The notes beneath the pieces are model-generated. The model did no database searches, was not told where the DNA came from, and was given only the letters and a program-made list of their open reading frames with translations. Below are positions 42,128-54,523 of a stretch of 58,223 nt of DNA, in pieces; within the stretch, counting starts at the first letter, position 1, and each line of letters begins with the position of its first letter. Source of the stretch: Methanoculleus formosensis (GTDB lineage: Archaea; Halobacteriota; Methanomicrobia; Methanomicrobiales; Methanoculleaceae). The stretch is taken from positions 1-58,223 of the forward strand of contig NZ_VHLL01000009.1 in NCBI RefSeq assembly GCF_025384765.1, in the 5' to 3' direction. The position numbers and the translations under genes are program-made.

Positions 42128-42766
42128 GTGCATATACCTGATGCATTTATACCGGTGGGGCAGGCCCTGGTCTACTGGGTCATCGCCCTGATCTTCATCG
42201 CTCTCGCCCTCCGGTGGGCGCGGCGTTCGATGGGAGAGGAGAAGATACCGCTGGTCGCCGTCCTCGCCGCCGGCATCTTTGCCATCCAGGCGTTGAACAT
42301 CCCCATCCCCTGGGGGACGAGCGGCCACATGGTCGGTGCGGCGCTCGCGGCGATCGTCCTCGGATCACCGTATGCAGGCATCTTCGTCCTGACGCTGGTA
42401 CTCCTCGTACAGGGCGTCATCTTCGGCGACGGCGGCATCACTGTCATGGGCGCGAACATCGTCAACATGGGCGTCATCGGCGGGTTCGTCGGCTACTACG
42501 GGTATACCGGCATCAAAGGCGTGATAGGAAACGCATACGCCGCCGCGTTCATCGCCGGATGGGCGGCGCTCTTCGTCTCCGCAATCCTCTGTGCGGTCGA
42601 ACTCGCCATCGCCGGCACGTTCCCGCTGGTTCCAGCACTCATCGGCCTTGGACTCTACCATGCGGTCATCGGCCTGATCGAGGGAGGCATCACCGCGGGC
42701 GCCCTCTACCTGATAGCCTCGGCACGGCCAGATATCCTCGAACGTCCCACGGGGGTGAGCGCGTAA
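42128..42766 (+). CDS. cbiM: Cobalt/nickel ECF transporter, substrate component CbiM
   Basis: A 212-residue membrane protein. I start at GTG 42128 because MHIPDAFIP is the hallmark N-terminus of CbiM/NikM, whose Met, His and an Asn ligand bind the metal ion after processing. [14 protein letters not shown] and [14 protein letters not shown] are other conserved segments. It selects Co2+ or Ni2+, both needed for methanogenesis enzymes and cobamides. First gene of the cbiM-cbiN-like-cbiO-cbiQ operon. Confidence 0.92.
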   Translation: MHIPDAFIPVGQALVYWVIALIFIALALRWARRSMGEEKIPLVAVLAAGIFAIQALNIPIPWGTSGHMVGAALAAIVLGSPYAGIFVLTLVLLVQGVIFGDGGITVMGANIVNMGVIGGFVGYYGYTGIKGVIGNAYAAAFIAGWAALFVSAILCAVELAIAGTFPLVPALIGLGLYHAVIGLIEGGITAGALYLIASARPDILERPTGVSA

Positions 42767-43116
42767 TGGAGACGAAACAGTTTATCCTCATCGGCGTCGC
42801 TATCGCCCTTGTGATCGCGGTTGCCGCACCGTTCCTTGCGTCCGGGGACCCCGACGGGCTTGAGAGCGCGTTCTTCAGCATTTACGGCGCAAAGCCCTTC
42901 ATGGGGAGCGAACTCGACGAAGATGCCGCCGGCGCCGCAGAGGAGCAGGTGGTCGCCGCGACCGGGAACGACTTCTCGTATGAGGCGCTCATGCCCGACT
43001 ACAGCATCCCCGGAATGGATAAAACCGGAGAGGTTCTTGCGGTCGTGCTCGGTACGCTCATGATCCTCGTCCTGGGGGTCGTCGTTGCGAAGATCTCAGC
43101 GCGGCCCGATAACTAA
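42766..43116 (+). CDS. PDGLE/CbiN-like component of the cobalt/nickel transporter
   Basis: A 116-residue protein with two membrane helices (about 6-23 and 88-110). GDPDGLESAF matches the PDGLE motif, found in NikN/CbiN-like partners of M components. It stimulates metal uptake by the M subunit. ATG overlaps the cbiM stop by one base (TAATG). Confidence 0.88.
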   Translation: METKQFILIGVAIALVIAVAAPFLASGDPDGLESAFFSIYGAKPFMGSELDEDAAGAAEEQVVAATGNDFSYEALMPDYSIPGMDKTGEVLAVVLGTLMILVLGVVVAKISARPDN

Positions 43117-43146
43117 ATACCCAAAAAACTCCAACTTTTTGCTACC

Positions 43147-43980
43147 ATGCACCTGCTCGAGACACGCGATCTCACTCACATCTACCGAGGCGACGTCCAC
43201 GCTCTCGAAGGCGTGAACTTCGCTGCCGAAAGAAAGTCCCGTATCGCCGTCATCGGGCCGAACGGTGCCGGGAAGAGCACCCTGTTCAAGCATCTCAACG
43301 GCATCCTCAAACCCACCTCCGGCGAGGTGCTGGTCAGGGGCGAGCCGATCACGAAGGTGAACCAGAACGAGGTGCGCAAGTTCGTCGGGATCGTCTTCCA
43401 GAACCCCGACGACCAGATCTTCTCTCCCACCGTAGAGCAGGACGTCGCGTTCGGCCCGATCAACATCGGCCTCGACGAGACGACGGTCGCCCACCGCGTC
43501 GAGGAGGCCCTGCACCTCCTCGGGATCGAGGGGCTGCGCGAGCGCGTGCCGCACCATCTCTCGGGCGGCGAGAAGAAACGGGTCGCCATCGCCGGCATCC
43601 TCGCGATGGAGCCGCAGGTGCTGGTGCTCGACGAACCGACCGCGGGGCTCGATCCCCAGGGCGTCGCCGACCTCGTGGCGTTCGTCAACCGGCTGCCCGA
43701 GGAGTACGGCATGACGGTGATCTTCTCGACCCACCACCTCGACCTCGTGGCGGAGATGGCGGACTATGTCTACGTGATGGATAAGGGAATGATCGTGGGC
43801 ACCGGGACGGTCGAGGAGGTCTTCGCCCGGCCGGAACTGCTCGCCCGGACAAGGCTCGACGTGCCGCCCATACCGAAACTGATCCGGTCGCTCCGGGAAA
43901 ACGGCGTCGCCATCGATATGGCCTACACCTACGAGGACGCGAAGAGATCGTTTCTCAACGCCTACGCGAGACGAGGATGA
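43147..43980 (+). CDS. cbiO: Cobalt/nickel ECF transporter ATPase CbiO
   Basis: A 277-residue ATPase. Walker A GPNGAGKST, Q-loop FQNPDDQIF (typical of ECF ATPases), signature LSGGEKKRVAIAG and Walker B VLVLDEPTAGLD are all present. It powers the CbiM/CbiQ complex. The stop overlaps the cbiQ start in ATGA. Confidence 0.95.
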   Translation: MHLLETRDLTHIYRGDVHALEGVNFAAERKSRIAVIGPNGAGKSTLFKHLNGILKPTSGEVLVRGEPITKVNQNEVRKFVGIVFQNPDDQIFSPTVEQDVAFGPINIGLDETTVAHRVEEALHLLGIEGLRERVPHHLSGGEKKRVAIAGILAMEPQVLVLDEPTAGLDPQGVADLVAFVNRLPEEYGMTVIFSTHHLDLVAEMADYVYVMDKGMIVGTGTVEEVFARPELLARTRLDVPPIPKLIRSLRENGVAIDMAYTYEDAKRSFLNAYARRG

Positions 43981-44792
43981 TCGACGACCTCTACTTCATC
44001 GAGAAGTATGCTTACCAGACGAGCATCGTCCACCGTCTGGATGCGAGGATTAAACTCCTCATAGCCCTCGCTGCCATCGTGGCCATCGTTGCCGTGCCAT
44101 ACTCGACGAAAGTCTACGAACTCGGTGCTGTCCTTTTTGCTCTCTTCATCGTACTCTGGGCCGCTTCACGCCTCCCGCCGACTGTCTACTTGAAGAGGCT
44201 CATACTCATTCTACCGTTCGGGATCTTCCTGGTCGGTTTCCAGGCATTTGTAAAAAACCCCTATTATGACGTATTCCATACGATTGCGACCCTGCCGCTC
44301 GGGATCGAGATCTACGCGGAGTCGGTGGAGTTCGCGTCGATCCTCCTCGTGAAGTTCGTCATCAGCATATCGTTCATCATCCTGCTCTCGTCGACGACAA
44401 AGATGCAGGATATGATCGAGGCGGCGGGGAGGCTCGGCCTGCCCCGGGAGTTCACCCTCACGCTCGGTATGATGGTCCGCTACATCTTCGTCTTCGCCGA
44501 GATGTTCAACAGGATACGGACCGCAATGGCGACCCGGTGCTTCGACCCCCTCGACCGCACCCTCCCCTACCGCTACCGGCTGCACCAGATCGGTTACACG
44601 GTCGGGACGATCTTCATCCGGTCCTACGAGCAGGGCGAACGCACCTACACGAGCATGCTCTGTCGGGGATACGGGGCGAACGCCGGCCTGTATGTCAGGA
44701 AAAAACCTCTCCGCACCCAGGAGATCGTCTTCTTCGCCGCAACGCTCGGTTTCGTCGTGCTTTCTGCGGTTCTGATCTACGTGCAGCCGTAG
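43977..44792 (+). CDS. cbiQ: Cobalt/nickel ECF transporter transmembrane component CbiQ
   Basis: A 271-residue T component with about five helices. The coupling region contains AMATRCF and the second cytoplasmic MLCRGYG, the paired A-R-G signatures that contact the two ATPase subunits. It overlaps cbiO by four bases and ends the operon. Confidence 0.93.
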   Translation: MIDDLYFIEKYAYQTSIVHRLDARIKLLIALAAIVAIVAVPYSTKVYELGAVLFALFIVLWAASRLPPTVYLKRLILILPFGIFLVGFQAFVKNPYYDVFHTIATLPLGIEIYAESVEFASILLVKFVISISFIILLSSTTKMQDMIEAAGRLGLPREFTLTLGMMVRYIFVFAEMFNRIRTAMATRCFDPLDRTLPYRYRLHQIGYTVGTIFIRSYEQGERTYTSMLCRGYGANAGLYVRKKPLRTQEIVFFAATLGFVVLSAVLIYVQP

Positions 44793-45305
44793 ATGAGTGT
44801 TCGGTTGCCGTAGTCCCTTTTGCTGTGGAGGCCAATGCCTGCACCTCTACTCTTCTCGAGTTCCGGATGTCCCAGCAGAGCTTGGTTAGCGGAAGTACAA
44901 GCTGCGACAAACAAAGCGGACGGTGCGTGGAAAATTCCAGCAGACTGGACCGTGGAAATATCGCCGAAGTGGGGTGGAGACAGGGGAGGGGGGATGCTCC
45001 CCCCTCCCCGTCAGCCCCTCCCCAAGTTGCGATAGCCCGTGGGAATCCGTATCCGGGGGCGTGATATTCCGAAGTATGACCTGCCGTAACGAACAGAACA
45101 TCCGGAGCACGCGGAGCCATCAGATTTCGAGATGCGACAGTTCGTTAGAACCTGAGCAGGGGCACTCGCAGGTGCGAACGGGGGAACCTTAGCGGAAACC
45201 AGCGATGTAATTACGTGTTTGAGACGAGCCGGGATCATCTCAGAGACGCCTTTCGACACGCGAAAAACCAGATCGTTCATATTCCCCGGCGATGCATAGG
45301 GTAGT
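44793..45305. other. Intergenic region with a GC-rich repeat copy
   Basis: Between cbiQ and the 45306 gene. 44963-45035 is a copy of repeat module b, with GGAGGGGGGATGCTCCCCCCTCC able to fold back on itself. The rest has no supportable gene; 45170-45305 presumably contains the promoter of the next gene. Confidence 0.6.
44963..45035. repeat. GC-rich repeat module b, third copy
   Basis: GGGGTGGAGACAGGGGAGG, a G-run/C-run hairpin, then CCCCGTCAGCCCCTCCCCAA and GCGATAGCCC. The same order occurs at 9346-9402 and 25350-25405. Confidence 0.7.
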
Positions 45306-45620
45306 ATGCCTGCAAAGAGCGAATTCGGCAGAGGGTTTGTCGTCAACCTGATGCTGCTTTCACGGCACTTCGGCCTGCCTCCTGAGCGAGCATTCTTTGG
45401 CGCCGCAGACCACCTCAACGACTTCACCATACCGGAACAGTTCCGGGGAACCGAGATCGAGGAACTCGTCGAGCGGCTCCGCAAGACGGTGATCTGGCAC
45501 CAGCCGGGAATCCTGGACAAGGAGGACGCGGCCGATGTGAAACGGCTCCTCAACCGGCTCGCGGTCGCGGTCGATAAAGAACTCGGCATACCCGATCCGG
45601 ATACGGGAAAATACGATTAA
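45306..45620 (+). CDS. Conserved hypothetical protein
   Basis: A 104-residue soluble, mostly helical protein (FGRGFVVNLMLLSRHFGLPP; LVERLRKTVIWHQPG; KRLLNRLAVAVDKELGI). I do not recognise the family; no catalytic or metal motif stands out. It lies upstream of gyrB on the same strand, but with about 216 bases and an independent promoter between them. Confidence 0.75.
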   Translation: MPAKSEFGRGFVVNLMLLSRHFGLPPERAFFGAADHLNDFTIPEQFRGTEIEELVERLRKTVIWHQPGILDKEDAADVKRLLNRLAVAVDKELGIPDPDTGKYD

Positions 45621-45754
45621 CGGGAGCGCGCGCTTACCGCGCGGAAGTCGGGACCGGCCGGGACGCAGGGGCTTCCCGGGCTGGTCTGCACTGGAGCCCC
45701 ATCGAACCACGATGCAGCAGGATCACCTCAAAACAGGGAATTTCCCGGATCCAA

Positions 45755-45789
45755 ACAGTATAAGAGGCTACACGACCAATATATACTGT
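45755..45789. promoter_or_regulatory. Inverted repeat at the gyrBA promoter
   Basis: ACAGTATA (45755-45762) is repeated inverted as TATACTGT (45782-45789); the second half lies in the TATA element AATATATACT. The CGGAGGTCACAA ribosome-binding site precedes ATG 45837. Confidence 0.5.
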
Positions 45790-45791
45790 GA

Positions 45792-50223
<4,432 letters not shown>

Positions 50224-50441
50224 ACAGTCTCTCTCTTTTTCGTTCACGCTGTTTGCGTATTTACGCGTCGTCCTTCCCTGTAGTCATGAAGGACATCCGA
50301 TCTAACTGGTTGGTGCGGCACCGATAACGTGGCAGGCTGCGCACCAGTCTTTGTTACAGACTCTCTTTAGCGCGGGATATCTGGAGATGATTTTGACATT
50401 CGCATATGCCACATTCGATTGTTATGAGCGACAATTCCACG

Positions 50442-50452
50442 TAATATATAAA
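50442..50452 (+). promoter_or_regulatory. TATA box of the 50489 gene
   Basis: TAATATATAAA lies about 43 bases upstream of ATG 50489, predicting a transcription start near 50473 and excluding the upstream in-frame starts at 50351 and 50387. Confidence 0.55.
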
Positions 50453-50488
50453 TTGCATTGGTCCATTGATTATTTGGGGCGTGTAACG

Positions 50489-50842
50489 ATGCGGGAAGAT
50501 CTCGAACAGGAACTCGAAGAATTTGCGGTGTACTGGAGGGAACGGCGCATTCCAATAATCAAAGAATCCGCACTAACACATAAAGAATCGGAGATAACAT
50601 TGTTGGACTTTGAAAATAGTGCGCGCCGTTTCATTATGTTCCGCCCTCTCTCCGAGGAGGAAAATGTCAAATATCTAGAGAAAACCGAAAGAGTCCATGG
50701 TGAAGTATCTGCTGCGATTTCTCAAGCGAAAGAAAATTTCCGCGAAAAGCAAAATGTCCGGACAGCCAGATTACTTCGGTACATCGTGGCAGGAATTATA
50801 GGACTAACCGCGCTCATCTGCATCACACTCAGGTTTCTTTAG
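50489..50842 (+). CDS. AT-rich orphan gene, coiled coil plus C-terminal membrane anchor
   Basis: A 117-residue protein. A long charged helix (MREDLEQELEEFAVYWRERR; EKTERVHGEVSAAISQAKEN) is followed by one membrane helix (about 95-115, YIVAGIIGLTALICITL) ending the protein, so it is probably tail-anchored. The codons are much AT-richer than in all neighbours (ATA, AAA, TTT frequent), suggesting recent transfer. The open frame continues upstream, but the TATA box supports ATG 50489. Not recognised. Confidence 0.6.
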   Translation: MREDLEQELEEFAVYWRERRIPIIKESALTHKESEITLLDFENSARRFIMFRPLSEEENVKYLEKTERVHGEVSAAISQAKENFREKQNVRTARLLRYIVAGIIGLTALICITLRFL

Positions 50843-51041
50843 CTCGTTAATCATCTCACTTAATTTACCGATACCCAAGGTGCCGAAGATGCGCCCGAAA
50901 TCATGCCTTGCTTAAACGCGTTTGCACCCCCTGGAATAGGTACTGCCGCGTAACATTCCAGATCCCAGTACCCCGGATCACAGTTACTCTCCGCGGGTTT
51001 TATCCGACCGAACGACAACAGGTCGTCTGGATGAGGTGTCC

Positions 51042-51458
51042 ATGATGTTTCATACGACAATCAAGGTAGATACGCACGGGGAAGGAGAGATCGTCGACCT
51101 CACGCCCCGGGTGGCGCAGGCGGTCGCCGAGAGCGGTGTTCGGGAAGGCCTCGCAAACGTCTTCGTCGCGGGCTCGACCGCCGCCGTCACCACTATCGAG
51201 TACGAGCCGGGCGTACTCACCGATCTCTCCCGGGCGCTCGCGGTCATCGCCCCGGCCGACATCTCCTACGCCCACGATGCGGCATGGGGCGACGGCAACG
51301 GCCGCTCGCATGTCAGGGCGGCGATCGTCGGCCCGTCGCTCTCCGTCCCGGTCATCGGCGGTGCGCTCGGATGCGGCACCTGGCAGCAGATCGTCCTCCT
51401 GGAACTCGACGTGCGGTCGAGACGCGAGCGGACGGTCTACGTCACCGTCACGGGTTGA
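51042..51458 (+). CDS. YjbQ/UPF0047 family protein
   Basis: A 138-residue YjbQ-type protein. FVAGSTAAVTTIEYEPG, HVRAAIVGPSLSVPV and GTWQQIVLLELD are the family's signatures, with the conserved His and the Gly-rich strand. Some members have low thiamine-phosphate synthase activity; the in vivo role is unsettled. Two in-frame ATG codons (51042, 51045) and one at 51036 are possible starts. Confidence 0.9.
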   Translation: MMFHTTIKVDTHGEGEIVDLTPRVAQAVAESGVREGLANVFVAGSTAAVTTIEYEPGVLTDLSRALAVIAPADISYAHDAAWGDGNGRSHVRAAIVGPSLSVPVIGGALGCGTWQQIVLLELDVRSRRERTVYVTVTG

Positions 51459-51572
51459 GATTATGGCCCGATCGCGGCACGACGGGCAAAAGGGTAAGTG
51501 TTCGGGCCGAGACCCGGGTAGTATCGCCCTGCTTCCGGCCCGGGCCGGGATCGCCCGGGGAGAATGAGTGGT

Positions 51573-51836
51573 TTAATCGAGAGGTACCGTCTCGAGTTGA
51601 GATACCAGTTCCCAGATGCGGGTCCGTGCATGAACCGGCATGTTCGGATCGTTGCTGATCTCGTCGATCATGGAGATTGCGGTTGCCGCGCGAAGACCGA
51701 TGCTTCTCGATTCGTCCTGGAGAACCGATCTGGTTGAGTCTGCGACGCGCCGGATATTTCTTGGAATAGTAGAATCCTCACTGATATTCTGCAGCATCTG
51801 AATGCAGATCCGTATTGTTTCGTCTGGACTTGCCAT
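51573..51836 (-). CDS. UPF0147 family protein
   Basis: An 87-residue, all-helical archaeal protein: [20 protein letters not shown] and [20 protein letters not shown] are typical UPF0147 segments. No function assigned; it may bind nucleic acid or protein partners. It is divergent from the 51903 gene, and the 66 bases between them hold an ATATATAA TATA-like element facing that gene. Confidence 0.9.
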   Translation of the reverse strand: MASPDETIRICIQMLQNISEDSTIPRNIRRVADSTRSVLQDESRSIGLRAATAISMIDEISNDPNMPVHARTRIWELVSQLETVPLD

Positions 51837-51902
51837 TAAAATTACCCCTCTATTATTAATGGCATCCAGACATATATAAGTTCATTAAGGGAGTTCAACG
51901 AA

Positions 51903-52277
51903 ATGACGGCGGATCAGGCTGACGAAGTTATGGCCGGGTACCTCCTCAAGGGAGGAAAGATGCTCGCTAAATCCTGTAAGGTCTGCGGCTACCCCCTATT
52001 TGAGTATAAGGGAGAGACACAGTGCGTCATCTGCCCGCTTGCTGCGCAAATTGAGCCTCTTCCCGAACCGGAGCCCCCGGCACCGACCCCAAAACCCGGA
52101 CGGTCCCCGGCGCCGGCCGCACCAGAGATGCAGGGCGAGGCTGCCGCCGAGATCGAGCGGACGATCATCCATCTCTGCGAGCGGATCAGGGGCGAGCAGA
52201 GGCCCGACGAATGCCTGACCCTGATGCGGGCGGTCGAGCGGGGTGCCAGAGCCCTCGCGAGACTGGGTCAGCGGTAA
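51903..52277 (+). CDS. Sjogren's syndrome/scleroderma autoantigen 1-type zinc protein
   Basis: A 124-residue protein. MLAKSCKVCGYPLFEYKGET followed by CVIC is the zinc ribbon of the autoantigen p27 family. A proline-rich linker (PEPEPPAPTPKPG) leads to a short helical C-terminus. Function is not known in archaea. It is convergent with hef, overlapping its stop by ten bases. Confidence 0.88.
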   Translation: MTADQADEVMAGYLLKGGKMLAKSCKVCGYPLFEYKGETQCVICPLAAQIEPLPEPEPPAPTPKPGRSPAPAAPEMQGEAAAEIERTIIHLCERIRGEQRPDECLTLMRAVERGARALARLGQR

Positions 52278-54523
52278 GGTCTGCGAGCGAGATCCCATAT
52301 CGCACGGGCGGTCTTCTCCCCGATCCCGTGCACCGCCGAGAGTTCCTCCGGTTCGGCATCGACGATCGCCTTGAGCGACCCGAAGTGTTCGAGGAGGAGC
52401 CGTGCGCTTTTTAAACCGACGTTCGGGAACGCAGCGAGCGCGTATTCCTGCTCCTCGCGGACCGAGCGGTACGACTTCTTCGGATGCATCTTCCGCTCCC
52501 CCCGCTCGCTCCCCTCCCGCTGTGCGAGGACGTAGAGCGTCTCGGCGGTGTCGTCCGCATCCCGGGTGCGTATCAGCGCGACACCCATATCGACCGTGAT
52601 GGCCGCAAGCGTGCCCCGGATTGCGTTTGGATGGATGTTTCGCACCGAGTAGAGGTCTTCATTCCCCTCGATGATCAGGACGGGGCGCAGCACCGCGTTG
52701 GCCATCGCCTTGATCTGCCCGAAGAGATCGCGCTCGACGAGGGTGTTCATGAAGTCCTGCACGGTCTTCCTCTCCACGAGGATGCGGTCGCCGATGGCGT
52801 AGTCACCGTACTCGAGACGTTCCAGGGCGATCGACGCCCCGAGTTCGTGCAGGCGCTCAGCGACCCTTGACGACGTCTCCCGGTCGTCGACGGTGATCGC
52901 CGGCCCCGCCGGAGTAAACGCGAGGAAGTCCGTCTGCCTGGTGGCTGCCGGGACGGGCGGAGCCGGGGCGGGAACGGGAGCGGGTGCGGCGCTCATCCCC
53001 TTTATCCCCGTCACCATCGCCCGCTCCCGGCTCTGGCTCACGTACCGGAACGTCTCATCAGACGTGCCTTTCGTCACCAGCACGACGATCGTGCCGCTGC
53101 CGCTTCGCCCGGTCCGACCCTTCCGCTGGATGCTCCGGATCTCTGAAGGGACGGCCTCGTAAAAGATCACCATATCCGTCGAAGGGACGTCGAGCCCCTC
53201 CTCGCCCACGGAGGTCGCGATCAGGCACCTGAACTCGCCCTCCCGGAACCGGGCGAGGCTCGCGATCTGCTCCTTCTGCGAGAGCCCCCGCTCCGCGTCC
53301 CGGGACGCCTGGCCGACGAACCGCTCGCAGACAATTCCGGCAGCAGTGAGCGTATCCACGAGCGTCTGGACGGTGTCGCGATAGGTGGCGAAGACGATGA
53401 TCCTGCTCTCCGGGTGCGCCGCAAGCTGTGTCTGCACCAGTTCGCGGACGAGCGAAGCCTTGGGGTGCAGCTCCTCCTTCCAGCCGGCGGCGGCCTCGAC
53501 GAGACCCAGGTAAGCGGGATCGGCGATGAGGCGCTTGCTCGCCTTGCTCCCCGAGATGGAGGCCCCTTCCGCGCCGAGCCGGTCGAGGTAGTGTTTGAGC
53601 GCCTCGCTCCCTTGAGTCTCGGCGAGCGTTATGGCGTGCCGGAGTTTCATGCACTCGGCGTGCAGGGATGCCGCGGCGAACGCCGATGAGTCGCGCGTCC
53701 GTATACGCTGCTGGATCTGGGCGTTCAAGGCGTTCAACGCCTTCATCGAGAGTTTGTCCGGTTTCGGGACGCGGAAGTTGAGTTTCGCAAGGTGGGAAAG
53801 ACGCGACTCCACGAGCCCCCGGAGAACGGCGATCGCCGCCTGTAGTTCTTCAGGCAGGAAGACGTCGACATAATGGATCTCACGCTCGTGGATGTAGGGC
53901 CGGACATCTTCGTCGGTCTCCACCCGGGTCTCGACCGCCTCGATCTGCAGGTTGTTGCAGACCTCCTGCACCTTCGCCGGGTCTCCGCCGGGGGAAGCGG
54001 TCATCGCGAGCAGCAGGGGGTCTTTCGCCGCGGTGCAGTAGTGCTGTGCGAGGAAGACGTAAGCATAGTTTCCTACCGCCCGGTGGCACTCGTCCACGAC
54101 GAGCAGCACGACGTCGGCGAGGCTGTACCTCCCCGCGAGGCAGTCGTTCTTGATCACCTGCGGGGTGGCGAAACAGACCCGGCACGCCTCCCAGGCCCGC
54201 GCCCGCTCCTCCGGGGAGGTGTCGCCGGTGAACATGGCAAAATCGGATTCGGCCGGCTCGGAATCGTTCCGGACGAGCAGGAACTGCTTGAAAAAACGGA
54301 GGTGCTGCTCGACCAGCGGTTTCGTAGGCGCAAGAACGAGCACTCTCCCCTGGTGAGAGTAGAGGCGGGACGCCGCAACGATGAGCGCGACGGCCGTCTT
54401 CCCGAGCCCTGTCGGGAGGACGACCATCGTGTTCGCGTCAAGCGCCCGGAGCGCGACGGAGAGTTGATACCGCCGTTCCTCGATGCTCTCCGGCCGGATC
54501 AGCGGGTGGGAGACGTAGTTCAT
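52268..54523 (-). CDS. hef: Hef-type helicase/nuclease
   Basis: A 751-residue fusion. The N-terminal superfamily 2 helicase has GLGKTAVALIV (Walker A), VVDECHRAVG (DECH box), and QRKGRTGRSG (motif VI). The C-terminal XPF/ERCC4 nuclease has VDDRETSS and VERKTVQDF, the ERKxxxD active site; two HhH motifs follow (AFPNVGLKSARLLL, VHGIGEKTARAI). Hef processes stalled replication forks. It overlaps glyS by four bases (ATGA). Confidence 0.96.
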   Translation of the reverse strand: MNYVSHPLIRPESIEERRYQLSVALRALDANTMVVLPTGLGKTAVALIVAASRLYSHQGRVLVLAPTKPLVEQHLRFFKQFLLVRNDSEPAESDFAMFTGDTSPEERARAWEACRVCFATPQVIKNDCLAGRYSLADVVLLVVDECHRAVGNYAYVFLAQHYCTAAKDPLLLAMTASPGGDPAKVQEVCNNLQIEAVETRVETDEDVRPYIHEREIHYVDVFLPEELQAAIAVLRGLVESRLSHLAKLNFRVPKPDKLSMKALNALNAQIQQRIRTRDSSAFAAASLHAECMKLRHAITLAETQGSEALKHYLDRLGAEGASISGSKASKRLIADPAYLGLVEAAAGWKEELHPKASLVRELVQTQLAAHPESRIIVFATYRDTVQTLVDTLTAAGIVCERFVGQASRDAERGLSQKEQIASLARFREGEFRCLIATSVGEEGLDVPSTDMVIFYEAVPSEIRSIQRKGRTGRSGSGTIVVLVTKGTSDETFRYVSQSRERAMVTGIKGMSAAPAPVPAPAPPVPAATRQTDFLAFTPAGPAITVDDRETSSRVAERLHELGASIALERLEYGDYAIGDRILVERKTVQDFMNTLVERDLFGQIKAMANAVLRPVLIIEGNEDLYSVRNIHPNAIRGTLAAITVDMGVALIRTRDADDTAETLYVLAQREGSERGERKMHPKKSYRSVREEQEYALAAFPNVGLKSARLLLEHFGSLKAIVDAEPEELSAVHGIGEKTARAIWDLARRPYR

